DNA of 64,000 nt from CALHVX01 sp964640725 (lineage in GTDB: Bacteria > Pseudomonadota > Gammaproteobacteria > Pseudomonadales > Azotimanducaceae): NCBI GenBank assembly GCA_964640725.1, contig CAZXIJ010000022.1, positions 6,165 through 70,164 of the forward strand, given 5' to 3'. The notes beneath the pieces were generated by a model. The model was given only the letters and a program-made list of their open reading frames with translations, was not told the DNA's origin and ran no database searches. Position numbers and translations under genes: made by a program. Positions 17,259 to 25,734 of this stretch are shown here, piece by piece (the first letter of the stretch is position 1; the number at the start of each line of letters is the position of its first letter).

Positions 17259-18167
17259 TCACCCGTTTGTGGTGCCGGCGCTGCCCCGGGGCGGTTCGCA
17301 GGGGCGGTCCGGGTCCCGGATCCAGTCACTCCAGGAGCCTGCGTACAGGGCGGGTTCTGGCTGGCCGGCATGGACCGCTGCGAGAATGTTGTGCGCTGCG
17401 GTGACCCCGGAGCCGCAGTAGCAGATGCGCTCGGCGGGCATCGCGGCGAATGCCTCGGCCAGCTCGGCGGCTGGCAGAAAGTGCCCGTTGGCCTGCAGGT
17501 TGCTGGTGTAGGGTCGACACACCGCGCCGGGAATATGTCCGGCCACAGGATCGATCGGCTCGGCATCGCCGTTAAACCTTGGCTCCGCGCGGGCATCGAT
17601 GAGGGCCTGGTCCGGCTGCGGCGCCTCGACCAGCGCGGCGACCTCGGCCACGCTCGCGCTGCGGGTCAGCGCCGGTCGCCGGGAAAAGCTGCCGATCGCG
17701 GTCTGCACGGTGGGACCGGATTCGATGAGGTGTTCGGCAATCGCGGCAAAGGCTTCGAGCCCGCCGTCGAGCACGGCCACCCGGGCGTGGCCCAGCCAGC
17801 GCAGGCACCACCAGGCCCGTGCTGCGAAAGCGCCGTCGCGACCGTCGTACACCACCAGCTGCTGGTCATCGCTCACGCCCAGCTGGCGCAGGCGGCTGAT
17901 GAGCCGGTCCGGATCGGGCAGGGGGTGGCGGCCGCCGGGGCGGTCGTCGCTGGTGGGCGGCGCGGTGAGCGGCGCGCCGGCCAGATCCACCTCCAGATCG
18001 AGGCGCTGGGCCCCCGCAATGTGGGCCTCTTCGAACGCCTGCGCGCCCCAGCTGTGATCGCCCAGCGCGGCGCGGCAGTCCAGCACCTGCAGGCTTTTGG
18101 GCTGCTCGCCCTGGCTGAGCCCCTCTGCGACGGCTGCCGCGCCTATTATTGTCTTGTATGTTGTCAA
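17259..18167 (-). CDS. sseA: Rhodanese-type sulfurtransferase (SseA-like, 3-mercaptopyruvate/thiosulfate)
   Basis: A two-domain rhodanese that moves sulfane sulfur from a donor such as 3-mercaptopyruvate or thiosulfate. The first, inactive rhodanese domain contains VLDCRAALGD and VVYDGRDGAFAARAWWCLRW. The second carries the active-site loop ICYCGSGVTAAHN with the catalytic cysteine; CGSGVTA is typical of mercaptopyruvate sulfurtransferases. I prefer the TTG at 18167 (302 residues) with AGGA upstream, because it matches the usual family N-terminus; an ATG at 18260 gives a longer form with an atypical leader. It is probably cotranscribed with mnmC, where sulfur transfer to tRNA is relevant. Confidence 0.88.
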   Translation of the reverse strand: MTTYKTIIGAAAVAEGLSQGEQPKSLQVLDCRAALGDHSWGAQAFEEAHIAGAQRLDLEVDLAGAPLTAPPTSDDRPGGRHPLPDPDRLISRLRQLGVSDDQQLVVYDGRDGAFAARAWWCLRWLGHARVAVLDGGLEAFAAIAEHLIESGPTVQTAIGSFSRRPALTRSASVAEVAALVEAPQPDQALIDARAEPRFNGDAEPIDPVAGHIPGAVCRPYTSNLQANGHFLPAAELAEAFAAMPAERICYCGSGVTAAHNILAAVHAGQPEPALYAGSWSDWIRDPDRPCEPPRGSAGTTNG

Positions 18168-18411
18168 AATCGTCCTGATCCTGTTGCGGCGAGCGGCTCT
18201 TTCGGCCAATCGGGGCCCAGGGCTTGAGTTTACCTGCCACGGCCCGATGTTGAGGGGCATGTAGCACCGTTGTCATGGCCGCTCAGCTAAACTCCGGCGG
18301 ATAGGCCACCTCGTCGGCGGTGGAATTCGCCGGGGCAAGTTGTCAGAATCGCGCCGCGCAGGCACCCATGCCCCGCCGCGCACGAACTCAATATCGGGAG
18401 CACACTTACCT

Positions 18412-19605
18412 GTGACTGTAATCGACTGGCTCAGCAATGGACTCTGGGATCTTTCGGGCTGGGGCAAGGTGGCCTTCACCCTGGTGATGACACACATCAC
18501 CATTGTCACCGTCACCGTCTACCTGCACCGCAGCGCTGCCCATCGCGCGCTCGATCTGCACCCGGCCCTGTCGCACTTCTTCCGCTTCTGGAGCTGGATG
18601 ACCACTGGCATGAACACCACTGAGTGGGTGTCCATTCATCGCAAGCATCACGCCACCTGCGAAACCCCCGACGATCCCCACAGCCCGCAGGTCAAAGGCC
18701 TGGGCGAAGTCTTCTGGCGCGGCACCGAGGCCTATCAGGCCGCAGCGACACCGGAAACCACAAGCCGTTACGGCGCCGGCACGCCGGACGACTGGATGGA
18801 GCGCAACGTTTATCGCCGCTTCACCTTTCACGGCATCACGCTCATGGCAATCATCGATATCGCCCTGTTTGGCGCGATCGGTCTGACGATCTGGGCCGTG
18901 CAGATGCTCTGGATCCCCGTCACAGCGGCCGGCATTATCAACGGCGTCGGGCACTACTGGGGCTACCGCAACTACGAGTGCGGTGACGCCGCCCGCAACA
19001 TCTCGCCCTGGGGCATTCTTATCGGCGGCGAAGAGCTGCACAACAATCACCACACCTACCCGAACTCGGCCAAGCTGTCGCAAAAGCCCTGGGAGTTCGA
19101 CATCGGCTGGTTCTGGATCCGTGTCTTCGAAACCCTGGGCCTGGCCAAGGTACGCAGCACCGGACCGGTGTCTGCGCAGGTGCCGGGCAAAGTCACCCTC
19201 GATTCCGACACAGCCTGGGCCGTGGTGAACGACCGCTTTCAGGTCATGGCCCGCTACGCCGAGCAGGTCATCGCGCCGCAGGTGCGCAAAGAGCAGGCAG
19301 AAGCGGCGGACCCGACGCGCTTCCGCCGGGCCGGCCGGCTGCTCGCCCGGGAAGAGTCGCTGGTGGACGATGCCGGGCGCACCCGCATTGGCCAGCTGAT
19401 CGACGACAGCCCGGCGCTCAAGCAGATCTACGAGATGCGCTTGCAGCTCCAGGGCATCTGGGCCAAGCGCAGCGCCGGGGCCGAAGCGCTGCTGGTGGAG
19501 CTGAAGCAGTGGTGCAGCGATGCAGAAGCCACCGGCGTCGCGACGCTGCAGGAGTTTGCGGAGTACCTGAAGTCCTACGCCATGCCGAAGATGGCAAACG
19601 CCTAG
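18412..19605 (+). CDS. desA: Acyl-CoA/phospholipid fatty-acid desaturase (DesA/DesC type)
   Basis: A 397-residue membrane-bound di-iron desaturase that introduces a double bond, usually delta-9, into acyl chains. Its three histidine clusters are HRSAAHR, HRKHHA and EELHNNHHTYP. Hydrophobic stretches such as VAFTLVMTHITIVTVTVYL anchor it in the membrane. The conserved EWVSIHRKHHATCETPDDPHSP matches Pseudomonas DesA. The GTG start has CGGGAG eleven bases upstream; an open frame reaches back to 18340. The gene is divergent from the sulfurtransferase. The C-terminal third is hydrophilic and helical. Confidence 0.93.
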   Translation: MTVIDWLSNGLWDLSGWGKVAFTLVMTHITIVTVTVYLHRSAAHRALDLHPALSHFFRFWSWMTTGMNTTEWVSIHRKHHATCETPDDPHSPQVKGLGEVFWRGTEAYQAAATPETTSRYGAGTPDDWMERNVYRRFTFHGITLMAIIDIALFGAIGLTIWAVQMLWIPVTAAGIINGVGHYWGYRNYECGDAARNISPWGILIGGEELHNNHHTYPNSAKLSQKPWEFDIGWFWIRVFETLGLAKVRSTGPVSAQVPGKVTLDSDTAWAVVNDRFQVMARYAEQVIAPQVRKEQAEAADPTRFRRAGRLLAREESLVDDAGRTRIGQLIDDSPALKQIYEMRLQLQGIWAKRSAGAEALLVELKQWCSDAEATGVATLQEFAEYLKSYAMPKMANA

Positions 19606-19615
19606 CGGCTCGCCA

Positions 19616-19715
19616 NNNNNNNNNNNNNNNNNNNNNNNNNNNNNNNNNNNNNNNNNNNNNNNNNNNNNNNNNNNNNNNNNNNNNNNNNNNNNNNNNNNNN
19701 NNNNNNNNNNNNNNN
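19616..19715. other. Assembly gap (100 N) downstream of desA
   Basis: Exactly 100 Ns between the desA stop and the convergent argS. AGCGGCTCGCCA occurs on both sides (19604-19615 and 19719-19730), consistent with a short shared end or a small repeat. An unseen terminator could lie inside. Confidence 0.95.
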
Positions 19716-19764
19716 GCCAGCGGCTCGCCAGCAGCAAGCCAATGGTCGGCGCCGCGCGCGCCGG

Positions 19765-21501
19765 CTACATTCTCGGAACGACGCCGATACCCAGCAGGGC
19801 GAGCCCCTGTTCCAGGGTCTGCCCGGCGCGCTGGCACAGCAGCAGCCGGCTGTGCCGCGTTGTCCCTTCGCTCTTCAGCACCGGGCACTGCTCGTAAAAC
19901 TGCGAGTAGCGCGTGGCCAGCTCATACAGGTAGCCCGTCAGGTAGTGCGGAAAGCCTTCGACGCTGGCGTTCTCCAGCACCTCCTGAAACTGCAGCAGCG
20001 ATAGCGCCAGCGCGCGCTCGCCAGGCTCCGTAAGCTGGACATCGCCCGCAAGCTCGCCATAGCGCTCGTCGGCTCGGCGAAACAGGCTCCGCACCCGGGT
20101 GTAGGCGTACTGCAGGTAGGGTGCCGTGTCGCCCTCGAAGGCAATCATCTGGTCCCAGTCAAACACGTAGTCGCTGGTGCGGTTCTTGGACAGGTCTGAG
20201 TACTTCACCGCGCCGATCCCGATGACAGCCTGCGCGGTCTCCAGCTCGCTGGCGGTGAGCCCGTCGTTGCCGCCGCTGCGAGCCTGCAGCAACGCGCCGG
20301 CCCGCGCCTCTGCCTCGTCCAGCAACTCCGTCAGCTTGATGACGCCGCCCGCGCGGGTCTTAAAGGGCTTGCCGTCTTTGCCGAGCATGGTGCCGAAGGG
20401 CAGGTGCTCAAAGCTGGCCCCGTCGCGGATCATGCCCGCGGCCCGGGCGACGGCGAAGATCTGCTTGAAGTGCAGGCTCTGCCGCACGTCGACCAGGTAG
20501 AGCACCCGGTCGGCCTGCAGCGTCTCGCTGCGGTGGACGCAGGCGGCCAGATCGGTGGTGGCGTAGAGGAAACCACCGCCGGTCTTCTGCACGATCACCG
20601 GCAACGGATCGCCGTTCTTGTTTTTGAACTCGTCCAGAAACACGCACTGCGCGCCGTCGGACTCGGTGAGCAGGTCATGTTCGCGCAGCTGCTCAACGAT
20701 GCCGGGCAGGGCGTCGTTGTAGGCGCTCTCGGGCATGACGTCGTCCAGCGTCAGGGAAACGCCGAGCCGGTCGTACTGCGCTTGCCCGTGGGCGAGGGAC
20801 AGCGCCACGAATTCCTGCCACCGTTCCCGGGTCTGGGGGTCGCCCTGTTGCAGCGCGACCACCGCCGCCCGGGCGCGATCGGCAAAGTCCGGGTCGGCGT
20901 CGAAATGTGCCTTGGCGGCCTGGTAAAACGCCTCGAGGTCGTGCAGCTCGATGGCGCCGCCGGTGGCCTGCTGCTGCTCGGCCAGCTCGGTGATCAGCAT
21001 GCCGAACTGGGTACCCCAGTCGCCCACGTGGTTTTGGCGAATGACGGTGTGGCCGAGCGCTTCCAGCATGCGCGCCATGGCGTCGCCGATGATGGTGCTG
21101 CGCAGATGGCCAACGTGCATTTCCTTGGCCAGGTTCGGGCTGCTGTAGTCGACCACGACCCGCTGCGGCGCAGCGACCGGCGCGATCAGTTCGGCACTGG
21201 GCAGTTGGGCGCCCAGCCAGGCGTCGCCGAGACGCAGGTTGATAAAGCCGGGGCCGGCCACGTCGGCCGCGGCAATCAGGCCGTCGCCTCGCGCCGCTTC
21301 CTGGGCGAGCAGCGCCTCGACGACCTCGGCGGCCAGCTCCCGCGGGTTGCGCCTGGCGCGCTTGGCTGCGGCCATCACGCCGTTCGCCTGGTAGTCCCCA
21401 AACTCCGGCCGCGCGGCGGTGCGCAGCAGGGGCTCGCTGTCGACGCCGCAGTGGGCCAGGGCCTGGGCGACGCGCGCGTTCAGCGCGGTCCGCAGATTCA
21501 T
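19765..21501 (-). CDS. argS: Arginyl-tRNA synthetase
   Basis: A 578-residue class I synthetase charging tRNA-Arg. The N-terminal Add-1 domain starts MNLRTALNARVAQAL. The HIGH-type motif is in SPNLAKEMHVGHLRSTIIGD. As in most ArgRS the KMSKS loop is degenerate, appearing as DGKPFKTRAGGV. The C-terminal anticodon-binding helical domain includes YLQYAYTRVRSLFRR. The ATG overlaps the upstream cold-shock gene by ATGA. The C-terminus (GIGVVPRM) is the family's usual end, so nothing is lost to the nearby gap. Confidence 0.97.
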   Translation of the reverse strand: MNLRTALNARVAQALAHCGVDSEPLLRTAARPEFGDYQANGVMAAAKRARRNPRELAAEVVEALLAQEAARGDGLIAAADVAGPGFINLRLGDAWLGAQLPSAELIAPVAAPQRVVVDYSSPNLAKEMHVGHLRSTIIGDAMARMLEALGHTVIRQNHVGDWGTQFGMLITELAEQQQATGGAIELHDLEAFYQAAKAHFDADPDFADRARAAVVALQQGDPQTRERWQEFVALSLAHGQAQYDRLGVSLTLDDVMPESAYNDALPGIVEQLREHDLLTESDGAQCVFLDEFKNKNGDPLPVIVQKTGGGFLYATTDLAACVHRSETLQADRVLYLVDVRQSLHFKQIFAVARAAGMIRDGASFEHLPFGTMLGKDGKPFKTRAGGVIKLTELLDEAEARAGALLQARSGGNDGLTASELETAQAVIGIGAVKYSDLSKNRTSDYVFDWDQMIAFEGDTAPYLQYAYTRVRSLFRRADERYGELAGDVQLTEPGERALALSLLQFQEVLENASVEGFPHYLTGYLYELATRYSQFYEQCPVLKSEGTTRHSRLLLCQRAGQTLEQGLALLGIGVVPRM

Positions 21502-22094
21502 GAGCCGTTGCCGCGCTCCGGCAGCACGTCCTCGGCCTGCAGGCCGCGCTCGCGCTCGGCGACCACGAAGGACACGGTCTCGCCATCTTTCAGGGCCGGT
21601 CGTGCCTGGCCATCCTCTGCCCGGATCGAGCGCTGGTGCACAAAGATTTCCTCGCCGTTCGGGCGAATCACAAAGCCGAAGCCTTTGGATCGGTTAAACC
21701 ATTTCACCGTGCCGCTCTCCCGGTCGCCGCTGGCCGGCGCCGTGGCCGGGCGTTGAGCGGGACGCCCGGCAGGCGCGGCGGACGGGCGGGATTCCTTTCG
21801 GGCCCGGTCGTCGCGGCGGCCACCGCGCTCGCCGCGCGGTTCCGGGCGGGGCGAGCGGTCGTTGTTTCGGGCTCGGTTCGAGTCACGCTTGCGCGGTTGC
21901 GGGCCGCGATCCGCGGTCGCAGCGGCGGGGGCCGGCTGAACCTGCCGGGCGTTGAACAGCCCGCCCACGAGCAGGGCCAGGAAGCACAGCAGCAACAGCG
22001 CCAGCCGGCTGTCGGGCCAGATACGCTGGGACAGTTCGGTGACGGCAACGGCCAGCAGCAACGCGCTGGCGACGGCGATAACGATACGCTTCAT
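21498..22094 (-). CDS. Membrane-anchored cold-shock-domain protein
   Basis: A 198-residue protein with an unusual build. Two adjacent hydrophobic helices (residues 3-20 and about 30-48) are followed by a basic, Arg/Pro/Ala-rich disordered linker of about 80 residues. A C-terminal cold-shock domain follows: SGTVKWFNRSKGFGFVIRPNGEEIFVHQRSI, read here as GTVKWFN (start), the RNP1-like KGFGFV and the RNP2-like IFVH. It would hold a nucleic-acid-binding domain at the inner membrane. The RNA or DNA target is unknown. It sits directly upstream of argS and overlaps it by ATGA. Related CSD proteins with N-terminal membrane helices exist in gammaproteobacteria. Confidence 0.85.
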   Translation of the reverse strand: MKRIVIAVASALLLAVAVTELSQRIWPDSRLALLLLCFLALLVGGLFNARQVQPAPAAATADRGPQPRKRDSNRARNNDRSPRPEPRGERGGRRDDRARKESRPSAAPAGRPAQRPATAPASGDRESGTVKWFNRSKGFGFVIRPNGEEIFVHQRSIRAEDGQARPALKDGETVSFVVAERERGLQAEDVLPERGNGS

Positions 22095-22174
22095 GAATAC
22101 TTCGCGGTGACCTGGCGGCAAAATCCGGCGGGATGATACAAAGCCCGGGCTGCCTTGTCTCCGGTCAGGCGCAG

Positions 22175-22789
22175 TCAGTCCGTTTGCGGCGGTATCCGGC
22201 GGATCGTTTCGATCTTGATTGTCTGCTCCGGCACACCGGCCAGCCCGTTGCGGCGACCAGTGTCGACCAGCTCGATCTGGGTGACCGTGCGCCAGCCGTC
22301 AATGACCCGCCCAAACACCGTATAGCCCGGCTGCCCGCGGCTGCCGTCCAGGTGGCTGTTGTCGGCGACGTTGATGTAGAACTGGCTGTTGGCCGAGTCC
22401 GGGTGGTTCAGGCGCGCCATGGCCACCATGCCCTTGCGGTTGGTCAGTCCGTTGCCTGACTCGTTGACCACGTTGGCGCCCGGTTCCCGCAGATTGAGAT
22501 CAGCGTCGTAGCCGCCGGTCTGGATCATGAAGCCCGGAATCACCCGGTGAAACACCAGGCCATCGTAAAACTCGGCGTCGACCAGGCTCAGAAAGTTTTT
22601 GACCGAGTGCGGCGCTTCCCGCGGGTACAGCTCGATCACAAAGCTGCCCACGTTGGTCACGACCTTCACCTGGGACTGGCCGGCCGCCTGGGCAGCGGGG
22701 CTCGCTCCGAGCACCGGCAGGGCGATCAGCAGCGCCAGCGGCAGCCACCGGGCGATGAGCTGGAAGGGCGTTTTGCGGGCAAAAGTCAC
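22175..22789 (-). CDS. ppiA: Periplasmic cyclophilin-type peptidyl-prolyl isomerase
   Basis: A 204-residue cyclophilin that speeds cis-trans isomerisation of X-Pro bonds. A signal peptide (LPLALLIALPVLGASPAAQA) indicates the periplasm. The cyclophilin core is present: NFLSLVDAEFYDGLVFHRVIPGFMIQTGG, split as FYDGLVFHRV (catalytic Arg) and GFMIQTGG, then SANSQFYINV and YTVFGRVIDG. The GTG start overlaps the pdxJ stop (GTGA), fixing the start and implying cotranscription with pdxJ. Confidence 0.93.
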   Translation of the reverse strand: MTFARKTPFQLIARWLPLALLIALPVLGASPAAQAAGQSQVKVVTNVGSFVIELYPREAPHSVKNFLSLVDAEFYDGLVFHRVIPGFMIQTGGYDADLNLREPGANVVNESGNGLTNRKGMVAMARLNHPDSANSQFYINVADNSHLDGSRGQPGYTVFGRVIDGWRTVTQIELVDTGRRNGLAGVPEQTIKIETIRRIPPQTD

Positions 22790-23601
22790 GGTGCGTCTCC
22801 GGTGCTGCGTTGACTGTCCTGGTCGGCGGCGCTCAGCGCCAGCAGGTAGTCCTTGATGGTTTGGGTCAGGCCGCGGTCGAGAGCGCGGGCCACCAGCGCG
22901 TGGCCAATGGAGACCTCGAGGATCCCGCTGATGGTGCAGAACAGCGGCAGGTTCGGCAGATCCAGGTCGTGTCCGGCGTTGACGCCGAGCCCGATGCTGG
23001 TGGCGTGGTCTGCGGCCTCGCGAAACTGCTCGAGGCTGCGCTGCGCCTGGGAAGACTCGCTGCCGAACTCGGTGACGGCGTCGGCAAAGGGGCCGGTGTA
23101 CAGCTCGATGCGCTCGACGCCCAGGTCCCGGGCGCGGCTGATCTGGCCGATGTCCGGATCCATGAACAGGCTGACCCGGGCGCCGGTGGCCTGGTAGCTG
23201 CGAATGCGGGCCAGCAGGTCGCTGTGATCGCCGCGCAGGTCAAAGCCGTGATCCGAGGTCAGCTGGTTGTCGGAGTCCGGCACCAGGGTGGCCTGAGCGG
23301 GGCGGGCCTGCTCGATCAGCGCGTCGAACCCCGGGTAGCCGTTGGCGCGCGGGCCGGCCTTGGGGTTGCCCTCGATGTTGAACTCGATGCCCTCTGCGGC
23401 CGTGTAGGACCCCAGAAACTGGGCCAGGTCGAGCACGTCGTCCGGCCGAATGTGGCGCTGATCGGGCCGGGGGTGCACGGTGATGCCGCCGGCACCGGCG
23501 GCCAGCACCGTGCGCGCCGCGTCGACCACGCTGGGCACGCTGCCGCCCCGGGCATTGCGCAGCAGCGCGATCTTGTTGAGGTTGACGCTCAGGACGGTCA
23601 T
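22786..23601 (-). CDS. pdxJ: Pyridoxine 5'-phosphate synthase
   Basis: A 271-residue TIM-barrel enzyme that condenses 1-deoxyxylulose 5-phosphate with 3-amino-2-oxopropyl phosphate to make pyridoxine phosphate. SVNLNKIALLRNARGG is the family N-terminus. GITVHPRPDQRHIRPDDV holds the catalytic His and the phosphate-binding Arg, NIEGNP provides the catalytic Glu, and GLGVNAGHDLDLPNL is conserved near the C-terminus. It lies eight bases downstream of the SH3 gene and overlaps ppiA, in the order yciB-SH3-pdxJ-ppiA. Confidence 0.96.
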   Translation of the reverse strand: MTVLSVNLNKIALLRNARGGSVPSVVDAARTVLAAGAGGITVHPRPDQRHIRPDDVLDLAQFLGSYTAAEGIEFNIEGNPKAGPRANGYPGFDALIEQARPAQATLVPDSDNQLTSDHGFDLRGDHSDLLARIRSYQATGARVSLFMDPDIGQISRARDLGVERIELYTGPFADAVTEFGSESSQAQRSLEQFREAADHATSIGLGVNAGHDLDLPNLPLFCTISGILEVSIGHALVARALDRGLTQTIKDYLLALSAADQDSQRSTGDAP

Positions 23602-23609
23602 TGCCGGCG

Positions 23610-24323
23610 CTAGCTCCAGGCGCTGCTGCGCGGGCGGGCCTTGATCATCACGCCAAGGAGCAGCCCGAGGAGCACCAGCCCGCCGCCGATCATCAGCCAG
23701 CGTTGCTGGGCGTTGGACTGCAGCGCGTCGCGCTCGCCGGCCAGGTCCTGCACTTCGCCGCGCAGGCGCTCATTCAGTTCCTTGAGCTTGCGGTTTTCGG
23801 CGTAGTTCGCCACCGCGTTTTTGGAGATCGCTTTCAGATCTTCCAGTTCCTTCGACAGGCTGCTCACCTGGCTTTCCAGGCTCGAGGCCGTTTTTTCGGC
23901 GGTGCCTTTGCCGGCGCGCAGGTCGGCCAGCTGTTGCCGCTGGTCGTTCATGTTTTTCTTGAGCCGGGACACTTCCTGCTGGGCGCTCGCCAGGCGCGCC
24001 CGGGCGATGGGCTGCGAATCCAGGTACTGGGACTCGAGCCAGCCTTCCGTGCCGCGGGCGGTGCGGATGCGCACGTAGCCGTTGTCGCCTTCTTCCAGCA
24101 CCGACAGCTGCGTGCCCGCAGGCAAGCCGCGGTGAATGATGCGGTGGCCGTTGGACGGCCCGGTGCGCAGCGGCACGGTGAGGCGGTCAGAGATGTAGCG
24201 CGTGTTGCTGTCGGCGCCCGTTGCGCCCGGCGCGGCCGCGGCCAGCACAAAGGCCAGCAGCAGGGGCGCCAGGGCACGGTAGCGAGGTCGGGCGCCGGTC
24301 GTCGGCGCGATCATGTCAGTCAT
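23610..24323 (-). CDS. SH3 domain/coiled-coil membrane protein (TIGR04211, YgiM-like)
   Basis: A 237-residue envelope protein. An N-terminal signal sequence (ALAPLLLAFVLAAAAPGATGA) leads into a bacterial SH3 domain with RYISDRLTVPLRTGPSNGHRI cut at its family core, followed by GTQLSVLEEGDNGYVRIRT and GWLESQYL. A coiled coil of about 100 residues comes next (SAQQEVSRLKKNMNDQRQQL onward), and a C-terminal membrane helix (WLMIGGGLVLLGLLLGVMI) ends in a short basic tail. This order is that of the TIGR04211 SH3 family, including E. coli YgiM. Its molecular role is not established. The start overlaps yciB by eight bases. Confidence 0.9.
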   Translation of the reverse strand: MTDMIAPTTGARPRYRALAPLLLAFVLAAAAPGATGADSNTRYISDRLTVPLRTGPSNGHRIIHRGLPAGTQLSVLEEGDNGYVRIRTARGTEGWLESQYLDSQPIARARLASAQQEVSRLKKNMNDQRQQLADLRAGKGTAEKTASSLESQVSSLSKELEDLKAISKNAVANYAENRKLKELNERLRGEVQDLAGERDALQSNAQQRWLMIGGGLVLLGLLLGVMIKARPRSSAWS

Positions 24324-24912
24324 TGGCTGCGGAATCCGTCCTGGATGGCGTCGCGGGGTTGGCGGGCTCTTCCGGCTCCAGCTGAGCCAGGTAGCCGCCC
24401 CGAGAGAGATACACCATGGTGATGATGAGATACGTGAACGTCAGCGCAAAACCGCCAATCAGCTTGTAGCTGATCCAGAAGTCCATGGAGAAGTTAAAGG
24501 CCACGAACAGGTTCAGCGCCCCGGCGAGCAGAAAGCCGCAGGCCCAGCCCAGGTTCAGGCGGCTCCAGACCGGGTCCGGCAGGGTGAGCTGAGCGCCCAG
24601 CAGCTTCTTGAGCAGCGAGCCGCGACCGAGCGCCTGGGTGATGAGCAGGGTGGCGGCCAGGGCCCAGTTGATGACCGTAGGCTTCCACTGGATAAAAGTC
24701 TCGTCCCGCAGCCAGATCGTGAGCGAGCCAAAGATCAGGCTGACCCAGAAGGTCAGCTTCAGCTCGTTGCCGATGGGCTTTTTCATGAGCCAGTAGCAGG
24801 CGACCTGCAGCGTGACGGCGATCATCAGCGCGCCCGTCGCGTAGTAGATGTCGACCGTGAAGTAGACCGCCACGAACAGGGCGATGGGCACGAAGTCCAG
24901 CAGTTGCGACAT
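24316..24912 (-). CDS. yciB: Inner-membrane septation protein A (YciB/IspZ)
   Basis: A 198-residue polytopic inner-membrane protein. YciB links the elongasome and divisome and affects envelope integrity; its exact biochemistry is unsettled. MSQLLDFVPIALFVAVYF is the family N-terminus. KLTFWVSLIFGSLTIWLRDETFIQWKP is the signature, seen here as FGSLTIWLRDETFIQWKPT. About five helices are visible. The ATG at 24912 is chosen for this N-terminus. The gene is divergent from the yciO-type gene, echoing the yciB-yciO linkage of other gammaproteobacteria. Confidence 0.95.
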   Translation of the reverse strand: MSQLLDFVPIALFVAVYFTVDIYYATGALMIAVTLQVACYWLMKKPIGNELKLTFWVSLIFGSLTIWLRDETFIQWKPTVINWALAATLLITQALGRGSLLKKLLGAQLTLPDPVWSRLNLGWACGFLLAGALNLFVAFNFSMDFWISYKLIGGFALTFTYLIITMVYLSRGGYLAQLEPEEPANPATPSRTDSAAND

Positions 24913-25066
24913 AGGCGCGGTCAGTCTCGGGTTGCTGCGGCAAAGCGGGGGCCATCGCCGTCGGTGGTGGCGAATCATAATGAAAGGGCCGGCGAATGGA
25001 ACCGGGACCGCACGCTGGCGGCGGCACGCAGGTATCATGCCTGCCGCCGAAACGGGAGCCGGGCCC

Positions 25067-25678
25067 TTGAGCCAGTATTTCTCCATCCACCCTGACAACC
25101 CCCAGCAGCGCCTGGTGCGCCGGGCCGCCGATGTGATTGCCGGCGGCGGGCTCGCGGTGCTGCCGACCGATACGGTCTACACCCTGGCTTGCCACGTGGG
25201 CGATCCGAAGGCGGTCGCCCGGGTGCGCCGGCTCCGCCGTCTGAGCGACAAGCACCTGCTGACCCTCATGTGCCAGGACCTGTCGGATCTGGCCACCTAT
25301 GCCCGGGTCGACAACAGCCACTACCGGGTGCTCAAGGCCTACACCCCCGGCCCCTTCACCTTCATCCTGCAGGCCACCCGGGAGATGCCGCGCAAGCTGG
25401 TGCACCCCAAGCGCAAGACCGTCGGGATCCGCGTGCCCGACCACCGAATCTGCAGCGACCTGCTCGATGCCCTGGGCGAGCCCCTGCTGGTCACCACCAT
25501 GCAGCTGCCGGACGACGACGAGGCCATCACCGATCCGGAGCTGGCCCGGGAGCGGCTGGCGGGGCTGGTGGACGTGATCATTGACGGCGGTCCCTGCGGC
25601 TTCGAGCACACCACCGTCGTCGATCTGACCGAGCCCGTGCCGGAGGTGCTGCGGCCCGGCCGGGGGGAATTTCCCTGA
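25067..25678 (+). CDS. yciO: YciO/Sua5-family L-threonylcarbamoyladenylate synthase-like protein
   Basis: A 203-residue single-domain member of the Sua5/YciO/YrdC family. The core is VIAGGGLAVLPTDTVYTLAC, then VRRLRRLSDKHLLTLMCQDLS, with PGPFTFILQATREMPRKL and the C-terminal DVIIDGGPCGFEHTTVVDL. YrdC makes threonylcarbamoyl-AMP for the t6A modification of tRNA; YciO-type paralogues share the fold, but their role is less clear. The TTG at 25067 gives the family N-terminus SQYFSIHPDNPQQR and has GGGAG eight bases upstream. trpS follows after 56 bases. Confidence 0.92.
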   Translation: MSQYFSIHPDNPQQRLVRRAADVIAGGGLAVLPTDTVYTLACHVGDPKAVARVRRLRRLSDKHLLTLMCQDLSDLATYARVDNSHYRVLKAYTPGPFTFILQATREMPRKLVHPKRKTVGIRVPDHRICSDLLDALGEPLLVTTMQLPDDDEAITDPELARERLAGLVDVIIDGGPCGFEHTTVVDLTEPVPEVLRPGRGEFP

Positions 25679-25705
25679 CCTTTCTGGTCGTCCCGCATTT
25701 ATACT
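25675..25705 (+). promoter_or_regulatory. Possible promoter for trpS
   Basis: CTGACC (25675-25680) and TATACT (25700-25705) stand 19 bases apart, 29 bases before the trpS start. The -10 is a good match and the -35 is partial. The -35 overlaps the stop of the upstream gene. Confidence 0.35.
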
Positions 25706-25734
25706 GACGTTCGTCTTCAGCACAGGACTGCCCC

